NCBI GenBank assembly: GCA_015232575.1
Contig: JADFZL010000021.1
Coordinates: forward strand, 70,100 to 134,099
DNA length: 64,000 nt
Origin: Candidatus Rifleibacteriota bacterium
GTDB lineage: Bacteria; Muiribacteriota; Ozemobacteria; Ozemobacterales; Ozemobacteraceae
Direction of reading: 5' to 3'
The translations under genes and the position numbers were made by a program. Shown piece by piece: positions 1 to 7,992 of the stretch. The notes under the pieces were generated by a model. The model worked only from the letters and a program-made list of their open reading frames with translations. It ran no database searches and was not told where the DNA came from. The number at the start of each line of letters is the position of its first letter. Within the stretch, counting starts at the first letter, position 1.

Positions 1-754
1 AATATTTGGAGATAACGAGTCGCTTGGTGAAATTATCCAAATCGACAGACTCAGATTTACAGTCGTTGGAGTTATGAAAAAGCAGGGTACCAGTTCCGGT
101 AAACTTGCAATAAAGAGCCGTGATCATGACATGGATGTTTATATTCCGATAACAACAGCCATTGATCGACTTCCTGTGGAAAATCCTGAAGACAAAAAAC
201 TTTATCATGAAGTATCAGCGCTATGGATAACCGTTCACGAGAATATTGATATAATTGCAGCAAGAGATGCAATTGTTAAGATAATCAAACGGCGGCATAG
301 AGAAATAGATGACTTCGAGACACTGGTGCCGCTTGAAATTCTCAGACAGAGTCAGAAAACTCAGCAGCTATTTAATCTTGTCATGGCCTTGATTGCAGGA
401 ATATCATTGCTTGTCGGAGGAATTGGCATCATGAACATTATGCTTGCATCTGTAAACGAACGAACCCGTGAAATCGGAGTCCGCCGTGCAATGGGTGCAT
501 CCAAGCGAGACATCATTGCACAGTTTCTTACGGAATCTACTTTGATAAGTCTTGCTGGCGGTTTATCCGGAATTCTTGTGGGAATTATTCTGTCACTTGC
601 GATTTCATATTATACCGGCTGGACAACCGTCATTCCGCTTTCATCAGTATTTATAGCGTTTGTTGTTTCTGTGACTGTCGGTATAATATTTGGCGCTTTT
701 CCAGCCGTCAAGGCTTCAGAACTCGACCCGGTAACCGCCCTGCGTTACGAATAA
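1..754 (+). CDS. MacB-type ABC transporter permease, C-terminal part (5' end outside window)
   Basis: The reading frame is open from base 2, so the gene begins upstream of the window; the first internal Met is at base 74. The visible part covers the end of the periplasmic MacB core domain (FGDNESLG..., FTVVGVMKK) and then the FtsX-like domain with the family signature LLVGGIGIMNIMLASVNERT and EIGVRRAMGAS, followed by two more membrane segments. It ends in the usual NPVxALRYE-like tail (DPVTALRYE). It is a paralogue of the permease at 23050-24315: the two share most residues around the signature. MacB permeases work with an ATPase, a periplasmic adaptor and TolC to move peptides, lipoproteins or toxins out of the periplasm. 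No adaptor gene follows; repeat DNA does. Confidence 0.9.
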   Translation, partial: IFGDNESLGEIIQIDRLRFTVVGVMKKQGTSSGKLAIKSRDHDMDVYIPITTAIDRLPVENPEDKKLYHEVSALWITVHENIDIIAARDAIVKIIKRRHREIDDFETLVPLEILRQSQKTQQLFNLVMALIAGISLLVGGIGIMNIMLASVNERTREIGVRRAMGASKRDIIAQFLTESTLISLAGGLSGILVGIILSLAISYYTGWTTVIPLSSVFIAFVVSVTVGIIFGAFPAVKASELDPVTALRYE

Positions 755-1000
755 AGGTGCTGTCTGGTGTACTTCCAGCTCTGGCAATTACTCTCGAAGC
801 AGTAATATCAATCGAAATTGCCTCTGCCTTGATAGAACACTTCTCTGGAAACACTGGAGTTTGTGCCACGCTTATCTTGATAAAGATCTTACTGGTGTGG
901 TTAGGATATTTTGAACAGATATAACAACAAATTCCAGATTACGAATCAATCCTGACGGAATATTGTATGATCGATAAATTTGGGTTTACCTTACAGTACC
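755..1000. other. Intergenic stretch without a recognisable gene
   Basis: I see no open frame with a ribosome site here. The stretch lies between the permease stop codon and a dispersed repeat that starts near 1001. No terminator with a clean stem and T-run is visible. Confidence 0.5.
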
Positions 1001-1100
1001 GGAATCTCGAATCTTGAATCTTGAATCTCGAATCTCGAATCTTGAAAATCTGTGCAATCTGTGTAACCTGCGGAAAAAAATCTTTTTCTGACTTTTCCTG
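1001..1100 (+). repeat. Dispersed repeat family B (CTTGAATC / ATCTGCGGA type)
   Basis: Short tandem words (TCTTGAATC, TCTCGAATC) are followed by AATCTGTGCAATCTGTG, a CTGCGGAAAAAAATC core and a pyrimidine-rich tail. Related copies lie at 15485-15589, 17935-18150, 45476-45560 and 50797-50955. The pyrimidine-rich side faces the stop codon of the minus-strand gene that ends at 1139. Confidence 0.8.
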
Positions 1101-1138
1101 TTTTGCTTTTGTTCGGGAATTGTATGATTTAGGAAGAA

Positions 1139-1879
1139 TCAGAAGATTCCGCCGATGCCGGCGAAGACTGGTTTGTAGTCGTAAAATTCGGAATATGAAC
1201 TTTTCCCCTGTACTCCGAGTTCTGCCCAGAAACCGCGATGGCTTTTGAAACGCCATGCTGCTGAGAAGAAATCACCATTGTAGTCGATGTAATAGTGGCT
1301 GCGGTATCCGCGTTCGCCTGGCTTTCCTGGAGTAACTTCTGTTCCGATCATAATAAAAACATCTTTTGGTTTTTCAGCAGCTTTGTCGTAACTTCCGTAA
1401 TTAGCAACTCCGGAGCCCTGGTTTCCACCAAAGTTCCAGCCGACGCCGACTCCTGAAATGGTGAAATAGAGAGTATGATAATTGTTTGGATTAGTGTCGA
1501 AAAGCATTCCGATTGCTGTTTCTGAGAAATCTTTTCCCATCGGTGGAAGCCGAACCTTAAAATTTACAGTCGGATCAGGGTCTGCATCTTCTTTTTTACG
1601 TCTTGAGTCAACCGCTTTCTGTACGCCGATTTCCAGATCTCTGATCGGTGAAAAACCAATTCCCATATTTGTGAAATAATTGTCGGCACTTCCACCATCA
1701 GTATCGAAAAATCTTGTATGGAAGCCAAATTCAAGAGTGCCGTTTTTCATCGTTGTTGCTGATGGCACATGAATATATCCTGATGGTCCCGGAAAAGTCA
1801 CATCAGCACAAATGAAACTGCTTGAATAAAGCAAGAAAAACATTAGACACAATAGAATTTTAGTTTTTATAGATTTCAT
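1139..1879 (-). CDS. Secreted protein of unknown function, possibly an outer-membrane beta-barrel
   Basis: The product is 246 residues. The start at 1879 is chosen over an upstream in-frame ATG at 1900 because GGTGGGAAC lies just before it and a clean Sec signal peptide follows (MKSIKTK, then a leucine-rich core ending in FICA). The mature protein opens with GPSGYIHVPSA and ATTMKNGTLEFGFH, which resembles the start of YjbH/YbjH-like lipid-anchored barrels. It then alternates short aromatic strands (HTLYFTISGVGVGWNFGG, HYYIDYNGDFFSAAW) as barrels do. There is no obvious catalytic motif. I infer an envelope location; the YjbH-like link is weak and would need a profile search. Confidence 0.6.
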   Translation of the reverse strand: MKSIKTKILLCLMFFLLYSSSFICADVTFPGPSGYIHVPSATTMKNGTLEFGFHTRFFDTDGGSADNYFTNMGIGFSPIRDLEIGVQKAVDSRRKKEDADPDPTVNFKVRLPPMGKDFSETAIGMLFDTNPNNYHTLYFTISGVGVGWNFGGNQGSGVANYGSYDKAAEKPKDVFIMIGTEVTPGKPGERGYRSHYYIDYNGDFFSAAWRFKSHRGFWAELGVQGKSSYSEFYDYKPVFAGIGGIF

Positions 1880-1937
1880 ATTTTGTTCCCACCCAAACAT
1901 TCCAGATGCGTTAACTTAAGCTCCAGAATTCCGATTT

Positions 1938-2003
1938 TGTCATTTCGGACCAGAGGGAGAAATCTTGCATTTATGAGATCTCTCACATTCGTTCGAGATG
2001 ACA
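1938..2003. repeat. Palindromic repeat family A, divergent copy
   Basis: The copy begins TGTCATTTCGGACCAGAGGG and ends GTTCGAGATGACA, so its ends are inverted repeats. It is a decayed relative of the near-perfect copies at 25625-25707 and 60141-60223. Confidence 0.7.
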
Positions 2004-2127
2004 GCTCACCATTAAGTTACCGCGTTCCGCACGTTACCTTTTCTTTGGACCTCTGCGTTAAAGTGATGTTTCGACAGGTCGCTGAAGAAACCCCCTGCGA
2101 AATCGACAGACACAAACCTCGAAGACA

Positions 2128-2165
2128 ACATCTCTCACCGCGTCTCTGCGTCTCCGCGTGAGACT
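2128..2165. repeat. Short repeat with GTCTCTGCGTCTCCGCG words
   Basis: The segment CTCACCGCGTCTCTGCG...CGCGTGAG has inverted ends and internal GTCTC words, followed by a CTTGTCTTTTC pyrimidine tract. The related word ACAGAGACGCAGAGA occurs inside the element at 59968-60055. I see no coding potential in 1901-2246 beyond these repeats. Confidence 0.55.
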
Positions 2166-2246
2166 CTTCTTGTCTTTTCTTTTTTTGTCTTGTCTTTCTT
2201 GTCTTTTCGCCTGAAATACGATAATTTCTCTGTATTCAGAGATTTT

Positions 2247-2600
2247 TCAGGTATTACCGTCTTTCTTTTCGGCAGAAGTTGTCTCTTCGCTGAATTTTTT
2301 GTGGCATTCCCAGAAATTCTGGCAGTAAGTGCAGCAGTTTCGTTTTTCAAATCTGCGTTCACCACGATACCAGTTGATTTTGCAGGTTTTAAAATAACTG
2401 CATCTGGGACAACAACACCAGGTCATTTTTAAAAAGCTTCTGCGCTTGATTTCTTCTATAATCAGCGCCATGGATATCAGATTTCTTTCAACATCAGGAC
2501 TCTGTATGTATGCTTCGAATTCGACAATTTCTTCGTCGGTTCCATACAGATTCACGATAAATATTTCTTCGGCAAAAACCGGTAAATATTCTTCTGACAT
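2247..2600 (-). CDS. Small cysteine-rich protein, probably metal-binding, unknown function
   Basis: The product is 117 residues with an acidic N-terminal half (MSEEYLPVFAEEIF...) and a cysteine-rich C-terminal half. The cysteines form two clusters: WCCCPRCSYFKTC, and CCTYCQNFWEC after a basic spacer (YRGERRFEKRN). Such spacing suggests one or two zinc sites. It lacks a signal peptide, so it is probably cytoplasmic. A weak AGG ribosome site lies about 10 bases before the ATG. No partner is obvious: the gene stands alone between repeat blocks. I do not recognise the family. Confidence 0.55.
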   Translation of the reverse strand: MSEEYLPVFAEEIFIVNLYGTDEEIVEFEAYIQSPDVERNLISMALIIEEIKRRSFLKMTWCCCPRCSYFKTCKINWYRGERRFEKRNCCTYCQNFWECHKKFSEETTSAEKKDGNT

Positions 2601-2919
2601 TGATTAACCTGTTATACTCCATACTAATTAAACAGAATAACTTTATATTTTCAATAACTAAGAACGATTCTACAATTTTTTTCGATACGTTTCAAGTGGC
2701 GTTTGTAAATTATCGGCAAGATAGGGCAGGGATTTTCATTATTTTAAATCTGCTAACCATTCGGAGATCTCTCCCTTCGGTCGAGACGACAGCATACCAG
2801 GAATTTCCAGTTTAAGCACTTCCCCGAATTATTGAGCAGATACATATTAGATCATGTGAAACGATGAAAGGCTTTCCAGACATCATGAAACAAAGCGGTT
2901 TTGTGTAGAGTGAAAAATC
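2601..2919. other. Intergenic stretch with one half-copy of repeat family A
   Basis: No gene is visible. The block 2759-2794 (GGAGATCTCTCCCTTCGG and GTCGAGACGACA) is the right half of the palindromic family A repeat without its left half, so it looks like a truncated copy. The rest is AT-rich and unstructured. Confidence 0.6.
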
Positions 2920-3031
2920 TGAGAGCACAAAGCGGCCGATTGCGGAGAGTGAAAACCAGAGAGCACAAAGTGGTTGATAGAGTGGAGTGAAAAATCTGAG
3001 AGCACAAGGTGCTCGACCGCGCCCCTCTCTA
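2920..3031 (+). repeat. Repeat family D (GAGAGCACAAAGTGCTC type), three degenerate units
   Basis: GAGAGCACAA words begin at 2931, 2959 and 2998. Each follows AGTGAAAA, and the last is the most intact: GAGAGCACAAGGTGCTCGAC then CGCGCCCCTCTC. The element runs into the gene to its right: its final CTA is the reverse complement of the TAG stop of the gene at 3029-5497. Confidence 0.8.
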
Positions 3032-5497
3032 AAAAGCCGCCTCTTTTAAGCCTTGCGAGGTTGCGAAGTAGATCTTTTTCAGTTCAGGTAGATATGCAAA
3101 GGAAGTGAACGGGATCGGAGATTTGACCTGAAGGTTTTTAATTTGTCCGTTAGAGAAAGAGTAGATATTTGTTCCATCAGAAAACATGGCAATAGAAGAA
3201 AAACATGCGTGGTTCGGTGCTGAATTGAGTTTTCCGGCAAATGATACTTTATTGCTTTGGAAAGAAAAAATTCTGCCGTCATTCAGAGCTGTAAGAATGA
3301 CTCCGTTTTTGTCAGTAAGTGAAAACATGGCTTTCTGCTTTGGTTGTGGTTTTTCAAAAGCTTCCAGTGACCAGCTTCCGCGGATATTTTTGAGAATTAT
3401 TCCCTGATCGGTTACCACGAACAGTTTATTATTCAGTGAAAACAGATTACGGGCTGTCTTCGAAAAGTCCTGAGAAATCTTGTCAATTGTTTCGACTTCG
3501 TCTGGTTGCTTCAGGCGTTTTATTGAACCATCTCTGAACAGAAAGTAAATGCTTTCTGATTCTCCTGACATTGCTACAAATCCTTCTGAATTTTTTGCTG
3601 AAAGAATTGTTTTTACAGAATTATTTTCAATTGTACAAATTCCAATTGCCCAGGAATAGAAGAAAATACGATTATTTATCGGAAAAATGCTTACAATCTG
3701 GTCGTCTGAGAGAGAATTATTGGAGCGGCTGAAGTTTATCCATGAGTTGGAAGTAAGACACCACAAACCGCTGTTTACGGTTCCTGCCCAGAGATTGCCG
3801 TTAAGAGATGATAAAAATGAAATGTATGATCCTGAAAGTGCCTGGGGAAGGGAAGATGAGCTTTGAATGGATGGCGCAGACTGATTAACTGAGGGTGTTG
3901 TCGTTGGTGTCTGCAAAGATTCCGGCACAACAGATCCTGGGCTTTGTGTGTTCTTATTGATATCTGTCTGGAAAGAAGGCTGAATAATTGTTTGCAAAGG
4001 CTGAACCGAAGGCTGAACGGAAGATTGAACAATTGGCTGAACAGTTGGTTGAATAACTGGCTGAATAACTGGTTGAATTGCTGGCAGAGCAGAAGTTTGC
4101 GGGGTGAAAGATCCGATCAGCGGGACTATTGGTTTAAATACGGTCTGCCCATCTGATGAGATACTTTCTGTAAAGTAATGAAGTACCACTTTTTCCGGGC
4201 TGGTAACAGCAAGGCATTGTTGGCCTATCGCCATTGTTCTGCCGCCACGTGAATCGGCAATTTTCCTGAGAATTGTACCTTCAAGTCTGAAAAGGGAATC
4301 ATCTGAAAGAACCAGAATGGTACCATTTGAAATAAGAATGTCATATATATTTTTCGGAGTGGATTTTTCTGCAGATATTACTGTCCATATCCAGGATTTA
4401 TCTTCCTTGTAGCCCGCAACCAGACCATTGTCTGTTCCGATAAGAAGCGATTTGTCAGATGCAGCAATGCAGATCATGCGTTTTCCTTCAAGCGAAGGAA
4501 GTGAAACAGGAGAAAATGATGTTCCATTTCCCCTCAGGATGCCTTTCTCGGTAAGCATCCAGCAGTCGTTGTCGAAGAATGCAAAACCAAGCACTGTAGA
4601 TTTTATTGGCAATTCATTTTTTGCGAATCTTCCGGCTTTGGCTGAAATTATTCCTGATGCAAGCGTTCCGATAAGATGACCGCCTTTAACCTTTGCAGCA
4701 CAATTAAATTCCTTTACGGGAAGATCTTCTTTTTCATACAGGGGCTTGAGGGCAGAAGCGTCTGCCGAGAAAAGTCCGCCATATCCGACCAGAAGAAGTT
4801 TTCCCGACTCTTCCTGGAATATCTGGCGACAGAAATAATCTGGCGGAAGCGGCGAAAGCTGAGTCATCTGTTTTGTTCTGATTCTCAGTTCGTGTACACC
4901 GGCGTCTCCGCCTATTAAAAGACGGTCATCAAGCCAACCGCAGGAAGTAACTACATTATGAACTCCGGAAATCGGAATTTCTACTGAATGGCGAATATCT
5001 CCGCTTATCGCGGCAGGCGATGGAATATTTACGATGATACCTTCAGAGACCGGTTTCAGGAAGAATATTCCCATGAAAAAAAATACAATTATTCCTGCAA
5101 GGAGCAGCTCCGGAGTTGCGTGCCAGCTTCTGGTTCTCAGAAATTCCTCTCTGTTGGAAAGTCTTGAAACGTCTTCTGACATCTTCAAGAGAATTTCTTT
5201 TTCGGGCGACGATTCTTTTATTTCTGTCGCGGAATCAGAAAAATTTTTCATTATATTGGAACGTTTTTTTCTGATTCGCTTTAATTCAATAGTAATTTTG
5301 CCAATTTCCCACCATCTGACAATTTCATCAATAAACCAGAAAAAACCGTCAACAAGTGCGCCAATGGTTTTCTGTAATACTGTTTTTCTTGAAACTGTAC
5401 CCATTTCAAACATTGGCTCTCCGCAATGTCTGCAGAATTCAGCAATGGGGAAGTTGGCCTGGCTGCATTTCGGACATATTCTCGGTGATTGATCCAT
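3029..5497 (-). CDS. Zinc-ribbon membrane protein with a large beta-propeller-like region
   Basis: The product is 822 residues. Residues 8-25 form a zinc ribbon (CPKC...CRHCG). A charged cytoplasmic stretch follows, then one transmembrane helix at about 131-150. The rest should be periplasmic. It is built of repeated blades with motifs such as LLIGTDNGLV, HLIGTLASGI and LWAGTVNSGLW, reminiscent of two-component-regulator propellers. A linker at about 466-512 is made of repeated IQPV / VQPS units and separates two sets of blades. The gene follows the polyferredoxin fusion by 37 bases, so it is likely the last gene of that operon. GAGGAAT precedes the ATG. The role is unknown; a sensor or scaffold is plausible. 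Its stop codon is part of a family D repeat. Confidence 0.65.
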   Translation of the reverse strand: MDQSPRICPKCSQANFPIAEFCRHCGEPMFEMGTVSRKTVLQKTIGALVDGFFWFIDEIVRWWEIGKITIELKRIRKKRSNIMKNFSDSATEIKESSPEKEILLKMSEDVSRLSNREEFLRTRSWHATPELLLAGIIVFFFMGIFFLKPVSEGIIVNIPSPAAISGDIRHSVEIPISGVHNVVTSCGWLDDRLLIGGDAGVHELRIRTKQMTQLSPLPPDYFCRQIFQEESGKLLLVGYGGLFSADASALKPLYEKEDLPVKEFNCAAKVKGGHLIGTLASGIISAKAGRFAKNELPIKSTVLGFAFFDNDCWMLTEKGILRGNGTSFSPVSLPSLEGKRMICIAASDKSLLIGTDNGLVAGYKEDKSWIWTVISAEKSTPKNIYDILISNGTILVLSDDSLFRLEGTILRKIADSRGGRTMAIGQQCLAVTSPEKVVLHYFTESISSDGQTVFKPIVPLIGSFTPQTSALPAIQPVIQPVIQPTVQPIVQSSVQPSVQPLQTIIQPSFQTDINKNTQSPGSVVPESLQTPTTTPSVNQSAPSIQSSSSLPQALSGSYISFLSSLNGNLWAGTVNSGLWCLTSNSWINFSRSNNSLSDDQIVSIFPINNRIFFYSWAIGICTIENNSVKTILSAKNSEGFVAMSGESESIYFLFRDGSIKRLKQPDEVETIDKISQDFSKTARNLFSLNNKLFVVTDQGIILKNIRGSWSLEAFEKPQPKQKAMFSLTDKNGVILTALNDGRIFSFQSNKVSFAGKLNSAPNHACFSSIAMFSDGTNIYSFSNGQIKNLQVKSPIPFTSFAYLPELKKIYFATSQGLKEAAF

Positions 5498-5534
5498 TTT
5501 CAGTATTCCTCAATATTTATTAATAAACTGCCAA

Positions 5535-7940
5535 TCAGACAAATTCAGGCGTTTTTTGTGTCGAAGAAGCCCTGTGATCTTCGATTTTAAGAATTGGTTT
5601 GGATTGCCGGATTTCCCGGTATTTCGTAATGTTGCCGAATGGTACAAACTCAACATTTGTTTTCAAGTTGAATTCTTCAGACAATCCGGATGCTATGGCT
5701 GCTTTTGATTCGTGTTCACCGTATTCTTCAAGAACTACTTCCATATCTGAATCAAAAATCTTGACCCTGTAATCACCGAAAAGGCCATATCTGAAGATTG
5801 CTTCTTCAAAATGTCTTAATCCATAACGTTTCCCGTTTAGCTTTACTGTCAGTTCCCATCGTCCGTGAGGTTCAATAGAACGATTAAATTTAAACTTGCA
5901 CTTTGATGGATATATTGATACATAGTCGTCGAGAAGATATCGTACAAATGGCGTACTCTTTTTTGCCAGATTGGTAAATGCCAGTCTTCCGTCGCCGAAA
6001 TTGCCCAACGGAGAGAGGTTTTCATCAAAAAGTTCGGTGTGATAAATCGGAAGAATGTGCTTCTCGCCGCACGGGCAGGCTATTGCAAAGAAACCTTCCA
6101 CACAGGCATAATTATCGACGTGGACAATTCCAAATTCTTTCTGAATAGCACGACTTCTTGAGTGGCTGCAGAGCTCTGCTGTGCTGAGAAGTACTTTTAA
6201 CTGGCTCATCACCTGCGGGAATTCCTGTGCGTAGTCTTCCTTGAGAATTCTTGCCCATGACAGGAAATCAATCGGTGTGCCGGTAAGTACAGAGGGCTTG
6301 ATTCTCGTAAGAACTCTTGCCATTCTTTCTGGAGTTGCTATCGAAGATCTTGTTCCAACGTTTGCAACCATTCCGCCGCGGGCTTGCAGGAAATCTCCAA
6401 AACTTGCTCCGGCAATGGTAAAGCCAAATGTAAGACCATTAATTACTGCTCTGTTTTCCGATAAAACATTTTCGAGATCACCGACAAATGGGGTAATACA
6501 CGAAAAAATTCTGGCTGCAGCGAATTCCCTCGGAGTATAGAAAACCGGCGTTGGAAAGCCGCTTGAGCCTGTAGTTTCGCCGTAGAGATTTACTGAATCA
6601 GACAATTCAGTTGATAGAATATCGTAAGGATCTATGGTTCCCAGGTCTTTTTTGGTGACGACCGGAAGTGTGGAAAAGTCATCCGGAGGCTGAGAATAAA
6701 ACTTTTTGTAGAAATCTGTATTGTTGTACGCATACTGTGCCATTCCAAGCGGAGTTTTTGCCGCGAGCGACAGAATGAGCAGATAGACGTCTCTACGAAG
6801 CTGGTTATAAAAATTTCCATATCCTGAAAATGAACTCATCTTTTTCTCTCCTCTTTGAGTGAAACCCCAGCTGAAGGTGCGTGCACCCTTACATACGCTT
6901 ATGCAGCGACCACATCCGATACAGGATGTTCTGTCTGAAAATCCTGTAAAATTTCTGGAGACACCCATTGGACAAACATTTTCACATAGTCCGCATGATG
7001 AACACTTCTCATGATTGTGAACAATTCTAGCCAGACTGACATAATTAAAAGCTCCCCATAACGCTCCAAGCGGGCAGAGAGTTCGACAGAAAACACGACC
7101 CGAAATGAGCAGCATAGCAATCACAAGAGAGATTGTCAAGAGAATCTGTGATTTAAGAATATACGATTGTTCGTTGAACCAGTAGTATGGAGAGAAAAAA
7201 GCTTCTGAGGCTGTTGTCAGGTAATATGGTAAAAGGCCGAGAATTTTTCCAGAGCCACATAAGGTGCCGCAGAAAAAATTCCGATCAGAAATTCCCAGAA
7301 AAAAATATGCAAGTGGTGCAAAAATAATTATTAAAAGCATCGAAAATCTTAACAGTGAAAAATCTGGGAGTCGGAATTTTTTCAGACTTGCTTTGTCAAA
7401 CATGTCGCTTACGAAGCCGAATGGACACAGCCATCCGCAGATAGTTTTGCCGAAAACAAGTCCGAAGAGAGTCATTGTACCGACAATGTTAAATGGGATA
7501 ATACCTTTTGTCAGCAGGTTCTGGAAGGAGCCTACCGGGCAGGCGCCGGTTGTCATTTCGCATGCCTGACAATTCAGAAACGGGAAGACGCCCATGCACG
7601 ATCTTTTCACTGGAAATATCTGCGAAACTCTAATTACTCCAAGTCTGGAAATAACGAATGCTGACCATTGCACAAGTACTCTTGGGATATTATAAACCCA
7701 GAATTCGCGGTTTCTGAACAGAGACCACAAAAGAGTTAAAGGAAATAGTACAAGTACAATCGCTATGAAAGGGTGCCAGTGAACTGAATCGAAATAATAT
7801 CTTTTTACACCTGCAAAATCGGGCAGACCAGTGAAAAGATAATTTACAAAGCCTTCGTGTCCTTCAATATCAAAATTACCGTATGTCATCTGACCGGGTA
7901 TTAATTCACGCTGATTCAATAATTCACCAGCGAAAATCAA
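5535..7940 (-). CDS. Polyferredoxin (NapH/CcoG-like) fused in frame to a PaaK-like adenylating enzyme
   Basis: Residues 1-367 are a membrane polyferredoxin: several membrane helices, NapH-type pairs CGWLCPFG and CRTLCPLG, and two 4Fe-4S ferredoxin motifs, CSSCGLCENVCP (near 313-324) and CIGCGRCISVC (near 340-350). Residues 368-801 are a complete phenylacetate-CoA ligase/CapK-like domain with the P-loop variant ETTGSSGFP (near 455-463). No stop separates the halves. The codon for Met368 (base 6839) is preceded by AGAGGAG at ideal spacing, so a separate 434-residue ligase could be made. The first TTG is at 7940, but the frame is open to about 8020 and encodes a hydrophobic helix (KVVKIIFFIGLGLIFAGELL), so a rare upstream start is possible. 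The polyferredoxin should pass electrons at the membrane; the ligase would activate a carboxylate. Confidence 0.8.
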   Translation of the reverse strand: MIFAGELLNQRELIPGQMTYGNFDIEGHEGFVNYLFTGLPDFAGVKRYYFDSVHWHPFIAIVLVLFPLTLLWSLFRNREFWVYNIPRVLVQWSAFVISRLGVIRVSQIFPVKRSCMGVFPFLNCQACEMTTGACPVGSFQNLLTKGIIPFNIVGTMTLFGLVFGKTICGWLCPFGFVSDMFDKASLKKFRLPDFSLLRFSMLLIIIFAPLAYFFLGISDRNFFCGTLCGSGKILGLLPYYLTTASEAFFSPYYWFNEQSYILKSQILLTISLVIAMLLISGRVFCRTLCPLGALWGAFNYVSLARIVHNHEKCSSCGLCENVCPMGVSRNFTGFSDRTSCIGCGRCISVCKGARTFSWGFTQRGEKKMSSFSGYGNFYNQLRRDVYLLILSLAAKTPLGMAQYAYNNTDFYKKFYSQPPDDFSTLPVVTKKDLGTIDPYDILSTELSDSVNLYGETTGSSGFPTPVFYTPREFAAARIFSCITPFVGDLENVLSENRAVINGLTFGFTIAGASFGDFLQARGGMVANVGTRSSIATPERMARVLTRIKPSVLTGTPIDFLSWARILKEDYAQEFPQVMSQLKVLLSTAELCSHSRSRAIQKEFGIVHVDNYACVEGFFAIACPCGEKHILPIYHTELFDENLSPLGNFGDGRLAFTNLAKKSTPFVRYLLDDYVSIYPSKCKFKFNRSIEPHGRWELTVKLNGKRYGLRHFEEAIFRYGLFGDYRVKIFDSDMEVVLEEYGEHESKAAIASGLSEEFNLKTNVEFVPFGNITKYREIRQSKPILKIEDHRASSTQKTPEFV

Positions 7941-7992
7941 ACCCAGCCCGATGAAAAAAATGATCTTAACGACTTTGTAATACAGTGTTTTG

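Noticed and set aside
1883..2161. 92-residue plus-strand frame
   Set aside because: It runs through family A and other repeats and has no ribosome site.
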